From contig NZ_FQWS01000003.1 in NCBI RefSeq assembly GCF_900129745.1, positions 1 to 64,000 on the forward strand: a stretch of DNA of 64,000 nt. Direction: 5' to 3'. Positions 26,618-35,096 of the stretch are shown here, piece after piece. Position numbers and translations under genes: made by a program. This stretch comes from Winogradskyella jejuensis. GTDB taxonomy: Bacteria; Bacteroidota; Bacteroidia; Flavobacteriales; Flavobacteriaceae. Every line of letters begins with the position of its first letter. Within the stretch, counting starts at the first letter, position 1. The notes beneath the pieces are model-generated. The model did no database searches, had not been told where the DNA came from, and saw only the letters and a list, made by a program, of their open reading frames with translations.

Positions 26618-29077
26618 ATGCAAAAATCTCTACTTTCAATTCTATTTTTTTTTATTTCATTAATAGCCTTCCCGCAAATCAAAGGGAACATAACTGATAA
26701 CAAAAACCAAGCGCTTCCGTTTGTAAATGTATTTATAGAAAACACCTACAAAGGGACAACCACCAATGATGCCGGTTATTACGAGCTAAATGTTACTGAA
26801 AAAAAAAGCTATAATCTAGTGTTTCAGTATTTGGGTTATAAAACCGTTAAAAAGACAGTAGATGTTACGGAATTACCTTTTACTCTAAATATTACGCTAG
26901 AAGAAGAAAACGTATCTCTAGATGAAGTGGTTATTAATGCTGAAGAAAATCCAGCAAATATCATTATGCGTCAAGTCATTGCAAAACGAAAAGAAAATCT
27001 TGAAAAGATAGAAAGTTTTAAAGCAGATTTCTATTCCCGTGGTTTAATGCGAATAAAAGATGCGCCTGAGAAATTTTTTGGACAAGAGGTAGAAATTGAA
27101 GGTTTAGATTCTACGCGTAGTGGTATTCTTTATTTATCCGAAACTATTTCAAAGATTCAATATTTAAGACCAGACCGTCTTAAAGAAAAGATAACCGCGT
27201 CTAAAGTAAGTGGCGATAATAATGGCTTTAGCTTCAATAATGCGCAAGATGTAGATTTCAACTTATACAACAACACTATTTCTTTGGGTAACGAAATTAT
27301 CTCACCTATTGCTAATAATGCCTTTGGATACTACCGTTACAATCTAGATGGTGTTTTCTATGATGACCGCGGCAACCTTATTAATAAAATAAAAGTAACG
27401 CCTAAGCGCGAGAACGACCCTATTTTTTCAGGTTACATATATATAGTCGAAGACCAATGGACCTTATACGCTTTAGAGTTAGATATCACAGGTGAGCAAG
27501 CTCGTATTCCTGTTGCAGATATCATTACACTAAAACAAAATTTTTCGTATTCTGAGGCTGATGATATTTGGGCTCTAATTTCTCAAAGTATTGACTTTAG
27601 TTATGGCTTGTTTGGTATTAAAGGTGATGGACGGTTTACAGCGGTTTACAGTAATTACGAATTTAATTTACCTCTCACCAAGAAAGATTTTGGACGCGAA
27701 TTGGTAGCTTTTGAAAGTGAAGCCAATAAAAAGGATTCCTTATTCTGGAACACCATTAGACCAGTACCACTAACCAGCGAAGAAACTAAAGATTACATAA
27801 AAAAAGATAGTATACAGCTTGTAAAAGAATCGAAACCATACCTAGACTCTGTAGATAGAGTTCGGAATAAATTTAAGCTTGGTAACCTATTGGGGTATAC
27901 CTACCAAAACTCTCATAAAGATTATAGCTTTGGTTTTGACATCCCAATTACGGAGTCCTCTTTTAATACAGTTCAAGGTTGGAATGCAAATGCCAATGTT
28001 TTTTACAGAAAAAGCTATGACGAATTTAGACGCTACTTCTCTGCAACGGCAAATTTCAATTATGGTTTTTCGGACTACAGATTAAGAGCTACGGGTGTTT
28101 TAACTTACAAATTTAATAATGTTAGCCGTGCATTTGTAAGTCTAGCTGGTGGAGTTACAGTGAACCAATTTAATCCTTCAAACCCCATTTCTAATGCGGA
28201 AAACACCGTTGCTTCACTTGGGTTCAACGAAAATTATATGAAGTTATACGAACGTCAATTCATACAAGCTGGTTATTCTGAGGAGTTATTCAACGGTTTT
28301 AGAATCAATTCAAATTTAAGCTACGAAAGACGAAATGCCCTTTTTAATACTACAGACCAAACTTTTTATCCAGATAGTGACAAACCATACACAAGCAATA
28401 ATCCGTTAAATGATACAGCATTTGGTATTGCACCTTTTGAAAATCATAATATCTTTAAGTTTAATCTTTCAGCAAGAATCAATTTTGGTCAGAATTACTT
28501 AAGCTATCCAGATAGTAAATTCAATATTTCTAATAACAAATACCCAACACTTGTTTTAGGTTACGAAAAAGGATTTGGTGCTACAAACAGCGACTACAAC
28601 TTTGATCAAATCAAAGCACGCCTCTATCAATCGTTTGCAATAGGAAATAAAGGGCGCTTTGGATATAACATTAGAGGCGGAAAGTTTTTTAATGCAGATG
28701 ATATTGCCTTTATGGATTTTCAACATTTTAATGGAAATCAAATAAACTTTAGCCGTCGTGGAAGCTACACCAATGTCTTTAATAATCTTGGATATTATGA
28801 CTTAAGCACAAACGATAGCTACTTAGAAATGCATGCAGAACACGATTTTAATGGCTTTATCCTAGGTAAAATTCCGCTATTGAATAAATTGAACTTTAAC
28901 CTTGTTGTTGGTGCGCATAACCTAGCAACTCCAGATAACAAACCATATCAAGAATTTTCAATAGGACTTGATAATATAGGTTGGGGCAAATGGCGTTTTT
29001 TACGATTTGATTATATTAGGTCTTACCAAAACGGCTATCAAGGTGATGCGTTTGTGTTTGGACTCAAATTTTTCTAA
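26618..29077 (+). CDS. DUF5686 outer-membrane protein with carboxypeptidase-regulatory domain
   Basis: 819 residues. Signal peptide ~1-19 ('LIAFPQIKGN'). A carboxypeptidase-like regulatory (CNA-B-type) domain spans ~20-95 ('GNITDNKNQALPFVNVFIEN', 'GTTTNDAGYYEL'). The rest is DUF5686, ending in a predicted β-barrel with an aromatic C terminus ('AFVFGLKFF'). Such proteins resemble TonB-dependent receptors without a plug and lie in the outer membrane. Function unknown. A candidate -7 box TATGTTTG is at 26545-26552. Confidence 0.9.
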   Translation: MQKSLLSILFFFISLIAFPQIKGNITDNKNQALPFVNVFIENTYKGTTTNDAGYYELNVTEKKSYNLVFQYLGYKTVKKTVDVTELPFTLNITLEEENVSLDEVVINAEENPANIIMRQVIAKRKENLEKIESFKADFYSRGLMRIKDAPEKFFGQEVEIEGLDSTRSGILYLSETISKIQYLRPDRLKEKITASKVSGDNNGFSFNNAQDVDFNLYNNTISLGNEIISPIANNAFGYYRYNLDGVFYDDRGNLINKIKVTPKRENDPIFSGYIYIVEDQWTLYALELDITGEQARIPVADIITLKQNFSYSEADDIWALISQSIDFSYGLFGIKGDGRFTAVYSNYEFNLPLTKKDFGRELVAFESEANKKDSLFWNTIRPVPLTSEETKDYIKKDSIQLVKESKPYLDSVDRVRNKFKLGNLLGYTYQNSHKDYSFGFDIPITESSFNTVQGWNANANVFYRKSYDEFRRYFSATANFNYGFSDYRLRATGVLTYKFNNVSRAFVSLAGGVTVNQFNPSNPISNAENTVASLGFNENYMKLYERQFIQAGYSEELFNGFRINSNLSYERRNALFNTTDQTFYPDSDKPYTSNNPLNDTAFGIAPFENHNIFKFNLSARINFGQNYLSYPDSKFNISNNKYPTLVLGYEKGFGATNSDYNFDQIKARLYQSFAIGNKGRFGYNIRGGKFFNADDIAFMDFQHFNGNQINFSRRGSYTNVFNNLGYYDLSTNDSYLEMHAEHDFNGFILGKIPLLNKLNFNLVVGAHNLATPDNKPYQEFSIGLDNIGWGKWRFLRFDYIRSYQNGYQGDAFVFGLKFF

Positions 29078-29101
29078 CTATAAGTATAAATTTTATTTTG
29101 A

Positions 29102-29500
29102 ATGAAAGTTTACGGAAAGTGTCAAAAATGTGAAACTGAGGTTGCTTATTCTACAAATACGAATACTAGAGTTGAGTTCGCTATGAGAGATGGAGAAAGC
29201 AGAATCCTTAAATGCAAAAATTGTAATGCTGAAACTAATTTTCATGTGGATGAACTATATACCAAAGAATCTAAGCTTGCTCAAATCGGAGCTGGATTGA
29301 TTTTTCTTTTAGGTACTCCTATACTATTCTTCATTATTAATCCTATTTTCACTGGAAGCAGAAATCATTATGTCATTTATGTAATTGGTGGGTTTTTGCT
29401 CATTCCTGTTATTGCCTACGGTATAATTAAGAAGCAAGACCAGACTAGAGTTAGTGATTTCAATAGAAGAAAATTAAAAGGTCGAATTCATAACATTTAA
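29102..29500 (+). CDS. Small membrane protein with N-terminal zinc ribbon
   Basis: 132 residues. Two CxxC knuckles ('CQKC' ~7-10 and 'CKNC' ~39-42) suggest a zinc ribbon, followed by two TM segments (~62-84 and ~93-113, 'IGAGLIFLLGTPILFFIINP' and 'VIYVIGGFLLIPVIAYGII') and a basic tail. I do not recognise the family. It follows DUF5686 by 24 bases and precedes the NTF2-like gene by 17, so the three may be co-transcribed. Confidence 0.75.
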   Translation: MKVYGKCQKCETEVAYSTNTNTRVEFAMRDGESRILKCKNCNAETNFHVDELYTKESKLAQIGAGLIFLLGTPILFFIINPIFTGSRNHYVIYVIGGFLLIPVIAYGIIKKQDQTRVSDFNRRKLKGRIHNI

Positions 29501-29517
29501 ATTTTAAAATCAAAACA

Positions 29518-30042
29518 ATGAAACACTTATCAGTCTTATTTTTATTTGCTTTTGCTTTTAGCTTTTCCCAAGAAACAGAAACTCCTGACTACTCAAAAAA
29601 CGTAGCAACACTAGATAGCACAATCGAGACCTTATACAGTGTTATTTCTGGAGATAAAGGTGTTGAGCGCAATTGGGAATTATTCAAATATTTATTTCAC
29701 CCAAATGCGAAATTAATTCCTACTGGAAAAAATAAAGAAGGCGAAACTATTGCCCGTTATATGACACCAGATGATTACATAAAAACTTCTGGGAAATGGT
29801 TATTCGAAAATGGATTTCATGAGGTAGAACTTAGCAGAAAAACAGATACGTTTGGTAACATCACTCAAGTATTTAGTACCTACGAATCGTTTAAAAGCAA
29901 AAGTGAAACTAAACCTTTTATGCGAGGTATTAACAGCATTCAGTTACTTAACGATGGTAATCGCTGGTGGATTATTAACATATACTGGATGCAAGAATCT
30001 GAAGCATCACCGATTCCTTTTAAATATTTAAATAAAAACTAA
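29518..30042 (+). CDS. Secreted NTF2-like (SnoaL-type) protein
   Basis: 174 residues with a signal peptide (~1-16, 'FAFAFSFSQ'). The mature domain fits the nuclear transport factor 2 fold: 'LDSTIETLYSVISGDKGVER', 'LFHPNAKLIPTG', 'ELSRKTDTFGNITQVFSTYE' and 'GNRWWIINIYW'. Likely periplasmic; ligand unknown. Last gene of the short DUF5686 group. Confidence 0.82.
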   Translation: MKHLSVLFLFAFAFSFSQETETPDYSKNVATLDSTIETLYSVISGDKGVERNWELFKYLFHPNAKLIPTGKNKEGETIARYMTPDDYIKTSGKWLFENGFHEVELSRKTDTFGNITQVFSTYESFKSKSETKPFMRGINSIQLLNDGNRWWIINIYWMQESEASPIPFKYLNKN

Positions 30043-30055
30043 ATTTTTAATTTTA

Positions 30056-30129
30056 GTCATTTCGACGATAGGAGAAATCACATAATTTTGATTTTCAAGA
30101 TGTGATGTCTGACTGCGTATCGACATGAC
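30056..30129. repeat. Interspersed inverted repeat
   Basis: Outer arms GTCATTTCGA (30056-30065) and TCGACATGAC (30120-30129) pair with one mismatch. Inner arms ATCACAT (30077-30083) and ATGTGAT (30100-30106) pair perfectly. The opening resembles repeats I associate with marine Flavobacteriaceae intergenic regions. It is the main content of the 244-base gap before the peptidase gene; the rest is AT-rich, with no ORF. Confidence 0.6.
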
Positions 30130-30286
30130 TTAAACTGAAATTTATTATTTATCACAAAAAACTTAATATCTCAGCGTCTCCACAACTAAACACCTTAACA
30201 ACTCAACAGCATAACAAAATCCTAAAGTCATTTAACATCTGTAATTTAGTACTTATATTTAGCATTCAAAACACAAATTAGTATTT

Positions 30287-32110
30287 ATGCGCAATTCATT
30301 TTCGGCAAAAGCATTATTCCTTTTAGCCATTTCAGTTTCATTTATATCTATTTCTCAAGAAAAAGCTAAACCCGTTTTTAAAGATGGTGAGGCCCAAATC
30401 GTTGAAGCCTTTAGCAATCCCAATGATTGGTTACGCCATGATTTATGGGTAGAAACCGAATTTGACACCGATGGTGATGGCGAGTTAGACCGCATGCATG
30501 TGTCGGTAACACGACCTAACCAAACCGAAACCGAAGGTTTACAACTTCCTGTTATCTATGTAACAAGCCCATATTTTGCCGGAGTTGCTGCAGATGCTCC
30601 AGGAACTATGTGGAATGTAAAACACGAACTTGGAGAAATTGGAGAAGAACGCTTTCATCCAGAAGTAAAGCGTCGTGGAAAACGCCCAATTATTTCAAAC
30701 TCACATATCAACAAATGGGTACCAAGAGGTTATATCGTAGTACACTCTTCTTCACCTGGAACAGGACTTTCCGATGGCGCACCAACTATTGGCGGACTTA
30801 ATGAAGAATTAGCTCCAAAGGCAGTTATTCAATGGCTAACTGGAAAGAGAAAAGGCTATACAGAACGTAACGGAACCGAAGAAATAAAAGCCTATTGGTC
30901 AACTGGTAAAGTTGGAATGACAGGAACTTCATACAACGGTACTTTACCTCTTGCGGCTGCAACAACTGGTGTAGACGGTTTAGAAGTGATAATTCCAATT
31001 GCACCGAATACATCATACTATCACTACTACCGCTCAAATGGCTTGGTACGCTCTCCAGGCGGATATCTAGGTGAAGATATCGATGTACTTTACGATTTTG
31101 TGCATAGTGGAGATGAAGACAAACGCGCCTACAACAACAAAACCGTGCGAGATACGGAAATGATGAATGGTATGGACCGACAAACTGGTGACATGAATGA
31201 TTTTTGGTACAATCGTGATTATTTACCAAAAATGAAAAACATGAAAGCAGCTATGCTTATGTCTCACGGTTTTAACGATTGGAATGTTATGCCAGAACAC
31301 AGCTACCGTATCTACATGAAAGCTAAAGAAATGGGCTTACCAACGGCGATTTATTACCATCAAAACGGTCATGGTGGGCCACCACCTGTTTCTATGATGA
31401 ATAAATGGTTTACAAAATACTTACATGGTATTGATAATGGTATAGAAACTGAAGAAAACAAAGCGTATATAGTAAGAGAAGATGATAGACGAGATGAGCC
31501 AACGGCATATAAAGATTATCCGAATCCTGAAGCTGAAGATGTGACTTTAAATTTAACTTCAGGTGGAAATAAAGTAGGCGGCTTAACAACGTCTAAAGGA
31601 AACAAAGCGACAGAAACGTTAATTGACGACGTTAGTTTTAATTGGAAAGATTTAGCTAAAGCCGAAACCACCCAAAACCGCTTACTCTATGTCACTTCTC
31701 CTCTGAAAGAGGATATACATATTTCTGGAGTACCAAAAGTGAGGGTAACGCTTTCTAGCAATAAATCGGCTGCTAATCTCTCTGTGTATTTATTGTCTTT
31801 ACCTTTAGAAAATGGTAAAATTACCAATGACTTAATCACACGCAGTTGGGCAGACCCTAAAAATTACAAATCATTAACTAATGAAGAAGCTTTAAAACCT
31901 GGTAAATTCTACACGGTAAACTTCGATTTGCAACCAGAAGACCAAATCATTAGAAAAGGACAACAAATTGCATTAATGATTTTTAGTAGCGACCCAGAAT
32001 TTACGTTACACCCTAAGCCTGGAACAGAATTGAATATTAAATTAGATAAAACATCGATTACCCTTCCTGTTGTTGGTGGAAAAAAGGCTTTTATTAATGC
32101 AACTGAATAA
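30287..32110 (+). CDS. Xaa-Pro dipeptidyl-peptidase (CocE/NonD family)
   Basis: 607 residues, secreted (signal ~1-23, 'VSFISISQ'). An α/β-hydrolase (PF02129-type) domain precedes a C-terminal jelly-roll (PF08530-type, ~440-600). The nucleophile Ser is in 'GMTGTSYNGTL' (~214). The acid and histidine are probably in 'SHGFNDWNV' and 'GHGGPPPV'. Releases X-Pro dipeptides from peptides; cocaine-esterase-type acyl hydrolases share the fold. A 65-residue membrane protein follows 4 bases later. Confidence 0.9.
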   Translation: MRNSFSAKALFLLAISVSFISISQEKAKPVFKDGEAQIVEAFSNPNDWLRHDLWVETEFDTDGDGELDRMHVSVTRPNQTETEGLQLPVIYVTSPYFAGVAADAPGTMWNVKHELGEIGEERFHPEVKRRGKRPIISNSHINKWVPRGYIVVHSSSPGTGLSDGAPTIGGLNEELAPKAVIQWLTGKRKGYTERNGTEEIKAYWSTGKVGMTGTSYNGTLPLAAATTGVDGLEVIIPIAPNTSYYHYYRSNGLVRSPGGYLGEDIDVLYDFVHSGDEDKRAYNNKTVRDTEMMNGMDRQTGDMNDFWYNRDYLPKMKNMKAAMLMSHGFNDWNVMPEHSYRIYMKAKEMGLPTAIYYHQNGHGGPPPVSMMNKWFTKYLHGIDNGIETEENKAYIVREDDRRDEPTAYKDYPNPEAEDVTLNLTSGGNKVGGLTTSKGNKATETLIDDVSFNWKDLAKAETTQNRLLYVTSPLKEDIHISGVPKVRVTLSSNKSAANLSVYLLSLPLENGKITNDLITRSWADPKNYKSLTNEEALKPGKFYTVNFDLQPEDQIIRKGQQIALMIFSSDPEFTLHPKPGTELNIKLDKTSITLPVVGGKKAFINATE

Positions 32111-32114
32111 ATTG

Positions 32115-32312
32115 ATGGATAAAAAGATTTTAGGAAATTTTATAACCTACTTTCCAATAATTGCATATTGGACATACGTTTTTATTTTAAAAATTAACTC
32201 TAAAAGTTTTTGGTGGCACTTAATTATCAGCTTTTTAATTATAGGAATAAGCAGAACAATTGGATTATACATCAAAAACAAAGGAGAAGTAGATGAGAAT
32301 TTTAAAAACTAA
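32115..32312 (+). CDS. Small two-TM membrane protein, function unknown
   Basis: 65 residues starting 'MDKKILGNFITYFPIIAY'. Two hydrophobic helices (~9-27 and ~34-53) end in a charged tail ('KNKGEVDENFKN'). The ATG at 32115 comes 4 bases after the peptidase stop. An upstream in-frame TTG would overlap the peptidase gene and is not preferred. Its 3' end overlaps the convergent pcm gene by 4 bases. No family recognised. Confidence 0.6.
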   Translation: MDKKILGNFITYFPIIAYWTYVFILKINSKSFWWHLIISFLIIGISRTIGLYIKNKGEVDENFKN

Positions 32313-32950
32313 TTCTTATCCTCTAAAAGCGGCACAAAGCGAAACTCACCAAGTTCATGCTTTTCAAATTCTTTTGGCCCTTTTCTAATGAAAAGGGTCA
32401 TTATTTGTATATCCTCACCTACTGGTATAACTAAACGTCCTCCAATTTCTAATTGAGATAATAATGGATTAGGTACAAAAGGCGCACCTGCGGTGACAAT
32501 AATACTTTTAAAAGGCGCTTCTTCTTCAAGCCCCTTGTAACCATCACCAAAAATCAATTTCTTAGCACGGTAACCAATCTTAGGCAAAAATTTAGAGGTC
32601 TTTTTAAATAGCTCTTGCTGACGCTCTATACTATACACTTTTGCACCTAGCTCTAAAAGTACAGCAGTTTGGTAACCACTACCCGTTCCTATTTCTAAAA
32701 CTTTATCGCCTCGCTTCACTTGCATTAATTCAGACTGAAACGCCACTGTGTATGGCTGAGAAATGGTTTGGTCTGCAGCAATAGGAAACGCTTTATCTTG
32801 ATACGCATGGTCTATAAAGCCCGAATCCATAAACAAGTGTCTCGGTATTTTATTTATAGCGGCTAAAACATTTTGGTCTTTAATTCCTTTTTTCTTTAGA
32901 ATTTCAACCAATTGTTGGCGCATACCTTTATGCTTAAATGTATCTTTCAA
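32309..32950 (-). CDS. pcm: Protein-L-isoaspartate O-methyltransferase
   Basis: 213 residues. Methylates L-isoaspartyl residues for repair. 'NKIPRHLFMDSGFIDHAYQD' and 'TISQPYTVAFQSELM' form the substrate-binding part. SAM motif I 'VLEIGTGSGYQTAVLLEL' and 'FKSIIVTAGAPFVPNPLLSQ' follow. Normal length. Divergent from the oxidoreductase gene. Confidence 0.95.
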   Translation of the reverse strand: MKDTFKHKGMRQQLVEILKKKGIKDQNVLAAINKIPRHLFMDSGFIDHAYQDKAFPIAADQTISQPYTVAFQSELMQVKRGDKVLEIGTGSGYQTAVLLELGAKVYSIERQQELFKKTSKFLPKIGYRAKKLIFGDGYKGLEEEAPFKSIIVTAGAPFVPNPLLSQLEIGGRLVIPVGEDIQIMTLFIRKGPKEFEKHELGEFRFVPLLEDKN

Positions 32951-33052
32951 AATTGTAGTTTAGTTGCAGCTAAAATAATTCAACCAAAAGCAAATTCCAA
33001 CATAATTTTAATCTTCAAACCATTATATAATTAATAGTTTTTTATAGACTCA

Positions 33053-33086
33053 TTTTCATATTTTTCAATGAAAACGATTATTTTTG
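33053..33086 (+). promoter_or_regulatory. Promoter of the Gfo/Idh oxidoreductase gene
   Basis: TATTTTTG (33079-33086) matches the TAnnTTTG -7 element. A TTTTC sequence at 33053-33057 is a plausible -33 element with a 21-base spacer. 16 bases separate the -7 element from the start codon. Confidence 0.4.
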
Positions 33087-33102
33087 TTAAAAACTGAAAA
33101 AC

Positions 33103-34062
33103 ATGCTAAATGCTGGTGTACTTGGTGCTGGTCACCTTGGAAAAATTCATCTAAGACTACTTAATCAATCTCATAAATATAACCTTGTTGGCTTTTACGA
33201 TGCCAATCCTGAAAATGCTAAAAAAGTTGTTGAAGAATTTGGATACAAATACTTCGATACAATCGATGCACTAATTGATGCCGTAGATGTTGTAGATATC
33301 GTAACGCCTACGCTAAGTCATTACGATTGTGCTAAAAAAGCCATCTCCAAAGGGAAACATATTTTTATTGAAAAACCAATAACTAACACTGTTGAAGAAG
33401 CTGAAACTATCCGAACTTTAGTTGCAGAACATGGCGTAAAAGGGCAAGTCGGTCATGTAGAGCGTTTTAACCCAGCTTTTATTGGTGTAAAAGACCAGAT
33501 AAAAAATCCTATGTTTATAGAAACGCATCGTTTAGCAGAGTTTAATCCTCGTGGAACAGACGTGCCTGTAGTTTTGGATTTAATGATACATGATATTGAT
33601 ATTATTCTAAGTGTTGTAGATTCTCCAGTAAAACATATTTCGGCTAGCGGCGTATCTGTAGTTTCTGAAACTCCAGATATTGCCAATGCACGAATTGAGT
33701 TTAAGAACGGATGTGTTGCTAATCTTACTGCCAGCCGTATTTCCCTAAAAAACATGCGTAAGACGAGGTTCTTTCAAAAAGATGCATATATATCTGTAGA
33801 TTTCTTAGAAAAGAAATGTGAGGTAGTAAAAATGAAAGACGCTCCAGAAAATCCTGGAGATTTTGATATGATTCTTCAAAATGCAGAAGGTGTAAAAAAA
33901 CAAATCTATTTTGATAACCCTGAAATCTCTAACAATAATGCCATTTTAGATGAGTTAGAAACATTTGCAGATGCAATCAATAACAATACAAAACCTATTG
34001 TAACGCTTCATGATGGTACTGAAGCATTACGCGTAGCAAATATGATTATCAATCAGTTTTAA
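33103..34062 (+). CDS. Gfo/Idh/MocA family oxidoreductase
   Basis: 319 residues. N-terminal Rossmann fold with 'GVLGAGHLGKIHLRLL' (NAD(P) binding, ~5-20). The family motif 'GKHIFIEKPITNTVEEAE' contains the EKP lysine. C-terminal α/β substrate domain: 'QVGHVERFNPAF', 'DLMIHDIDIILSVVDSP'. Specific sugar or other substrate not predictable. Confidence 0.92.
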   Translation: MLNAGVLGAGHLGKIHLRLLNQSHKYNLVGFYDANPENAKKVVEEFGYKYFDTIDALIDAVDVVDIVTPTLSHYDCAKKAISKGKHIFIEKPITNTVEEAETIRTLVAEHGVKGQVGHVERFNPAFIGVKDQIKNPMFIETHRLAEFNPRGTDVPVVLDLMIHDIDIILSVVDSPVKHISASGVSVVSETPDIANARIEFKNGCVANLTASRISLKNMRKTRFFQKDAYISVDFLEKKCEVVKMKDAPENPGDFDMILQNAEGVKKQIYFDNPEISNNNAILDELETFADAINNNTKPIVTLHDGTEALRVANMIINQF

Positions 34063-34064
34063 TA

Positions 34065-34195
34065 GCCTTCCCTAACCCTTCCAAAGGAAGGGAACTAAAG
34101 CGTTGAGCTAAAAGAGTTTAATAAATTATAAATAAATTCTTACACGCCCGAGTAAGAATTCCTTCCCTCTGGGAAGGTTAGGATGGGCTTTTTAT
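34065..34195. repeat. Composite inverted-repeat element (MITE-like)
   Basis: Outer GC-rich ends read inward as GCCTTCCCTAACCCTTCC (34065-34082) and, complemented, GCCCATCCTAACCTTCCC (34188-34171). Each end is also a hairpin: CCCTTCC-aaa-GGAAGGG (34076-34092) and CCTTCCC-tct-GGGAAGG (34161-34177). A central perfect 9-bp stem AATTCTTAC / GTAAGAATT spans 34135-34160. It fills the gap between the oxidoreductase and dehydrogenase genes, ending two bases before the latter. The final hairpin plus TTTTTATT may also terminate transcription. Confidence 0.7.
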
Positions 34196-34196
34196 T

Positions 34197-35087
34197 ATGA
34201 AAAACGTAGCAATCATCGGAGCAGGAACAATGGGTAACGGAATTGCCCATACTTTTGCACAATCTGGTTTTAAAGTACAATTAATAGATATTAGTGAAGC
34301 TTCTCTTAAAAGAGGCATGGATACTATTGCGAAAAATTTAGACCGCATGGTAGCTAAAGAAAAAATCACTGAAGCAGATAAGGCAGAAACATTAGGAAAC
34401 ATAACCACTTTTACAAATATTACTGAAGGTGTTGAATATGCTAGCTTGGTGGTTGAAGCTGCTACAGAAAACTTAGATTTAAAACTTAAGATTTTCCGAG
34501 AATTAGATGAAGCTTGTCCAGATGATACAATACTAGCAACAAATACATCTTCTATATCTATTACGCAGATTGGTGCTGTGACATCACGACCAGAAATGGT
34601 TATTGGAATGCACTTTATGAACCCTGTTCCAATTATGAAATTGGTAGAAATCATACGTGGATACAATACTAGCGACGAGGTTACTAATACCATTATGGAA
34701 TTGTCAAAAACTTTAGGTAAAATACCAACAGAAGTAAACGACTATCCTGGTTTTGTAGCCAATCGTATTTTAATGCCAATGCTAAACGAAGCTATTGAAA
34801 CTTTATACAACGGCGTTGCAGGTGTAACAGAAATAGACACCGTAATGAAATTGGGAATGGCGCATCCTATGGGACCACTGCAATTAGCAGATTTTATTGG
34901 TCTTGACGTATGTCTTTCTATATTGAATGTAATGTACGATGGTTTTAAAAATCCTAAATACGCACCTTGTCCACTATTAGTCAATATGGTTATGGCTGGA
35001 AAATTAGGTGTAAAATCTGGAGAAGGTTTCTACGATTATTCTGAAAGCAGAAAGGCTGAAAAAGTAGCGAAGCAATTTTTGAAGTAA
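34197..35087 (+). CDS. 3-hydroxybutyryl-CoA dehydrogenase
   Basis: 296 residues. NAD-binding 'VAIIGAGTMGNGIAHTFAQS' at the N terminus, 'LVVEAATENLDLKLKIFREL', 'NTSSISITQIG', the catalytic His in 'VIGMHFMNPVPIMKLVEIIR', and the C-terminal helical domain 'DYPGFVANRILMPMLNEAI' with 'GLDVCLSIL'. Single-domain Hbd/PaaH type, acting in butyryl-CoA or acyl-CoA metabolism. It is followed by DUF1015 and YggS genes with 9-base gaps, which indicates an operon. Confidence 0.94.
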   Translation: MKNVAIIGAGTMGNGIAHTFAQSGFKVQLIDISEASLKRGMDTIAKNLDRMVAKEKITEADKAETLGNITTFTNITEGVEYASLVVEAATENLDLKLKIFRELDEACPDDTILATNTSSISITQIGAVTSRPEMVIGMHFMNPVPIMKLVEIIRGYNTSDEVTNTIMELSKTLGKIPTEVNDYPGFVANRILMPMLNEAIETLYNGVAGVTEIDTVMKLGMAHPMGPLQLADFIGLDVCLSILNVMYDGFKNPKYAPCPLLVNMVMAGKLGVKSGEGFYDYSESRKAEKVAKQFLK

Positions 35088-35096
35088 TTCAAAAAC

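Noticed and set aside
30825..31229. 134-codon open frame opposite the X-Pro peptidase gene
   Set aside because: Antisense to the catalytic domain of a well-supported gene, no recognisable domain, and no promoter or terminator of its own.
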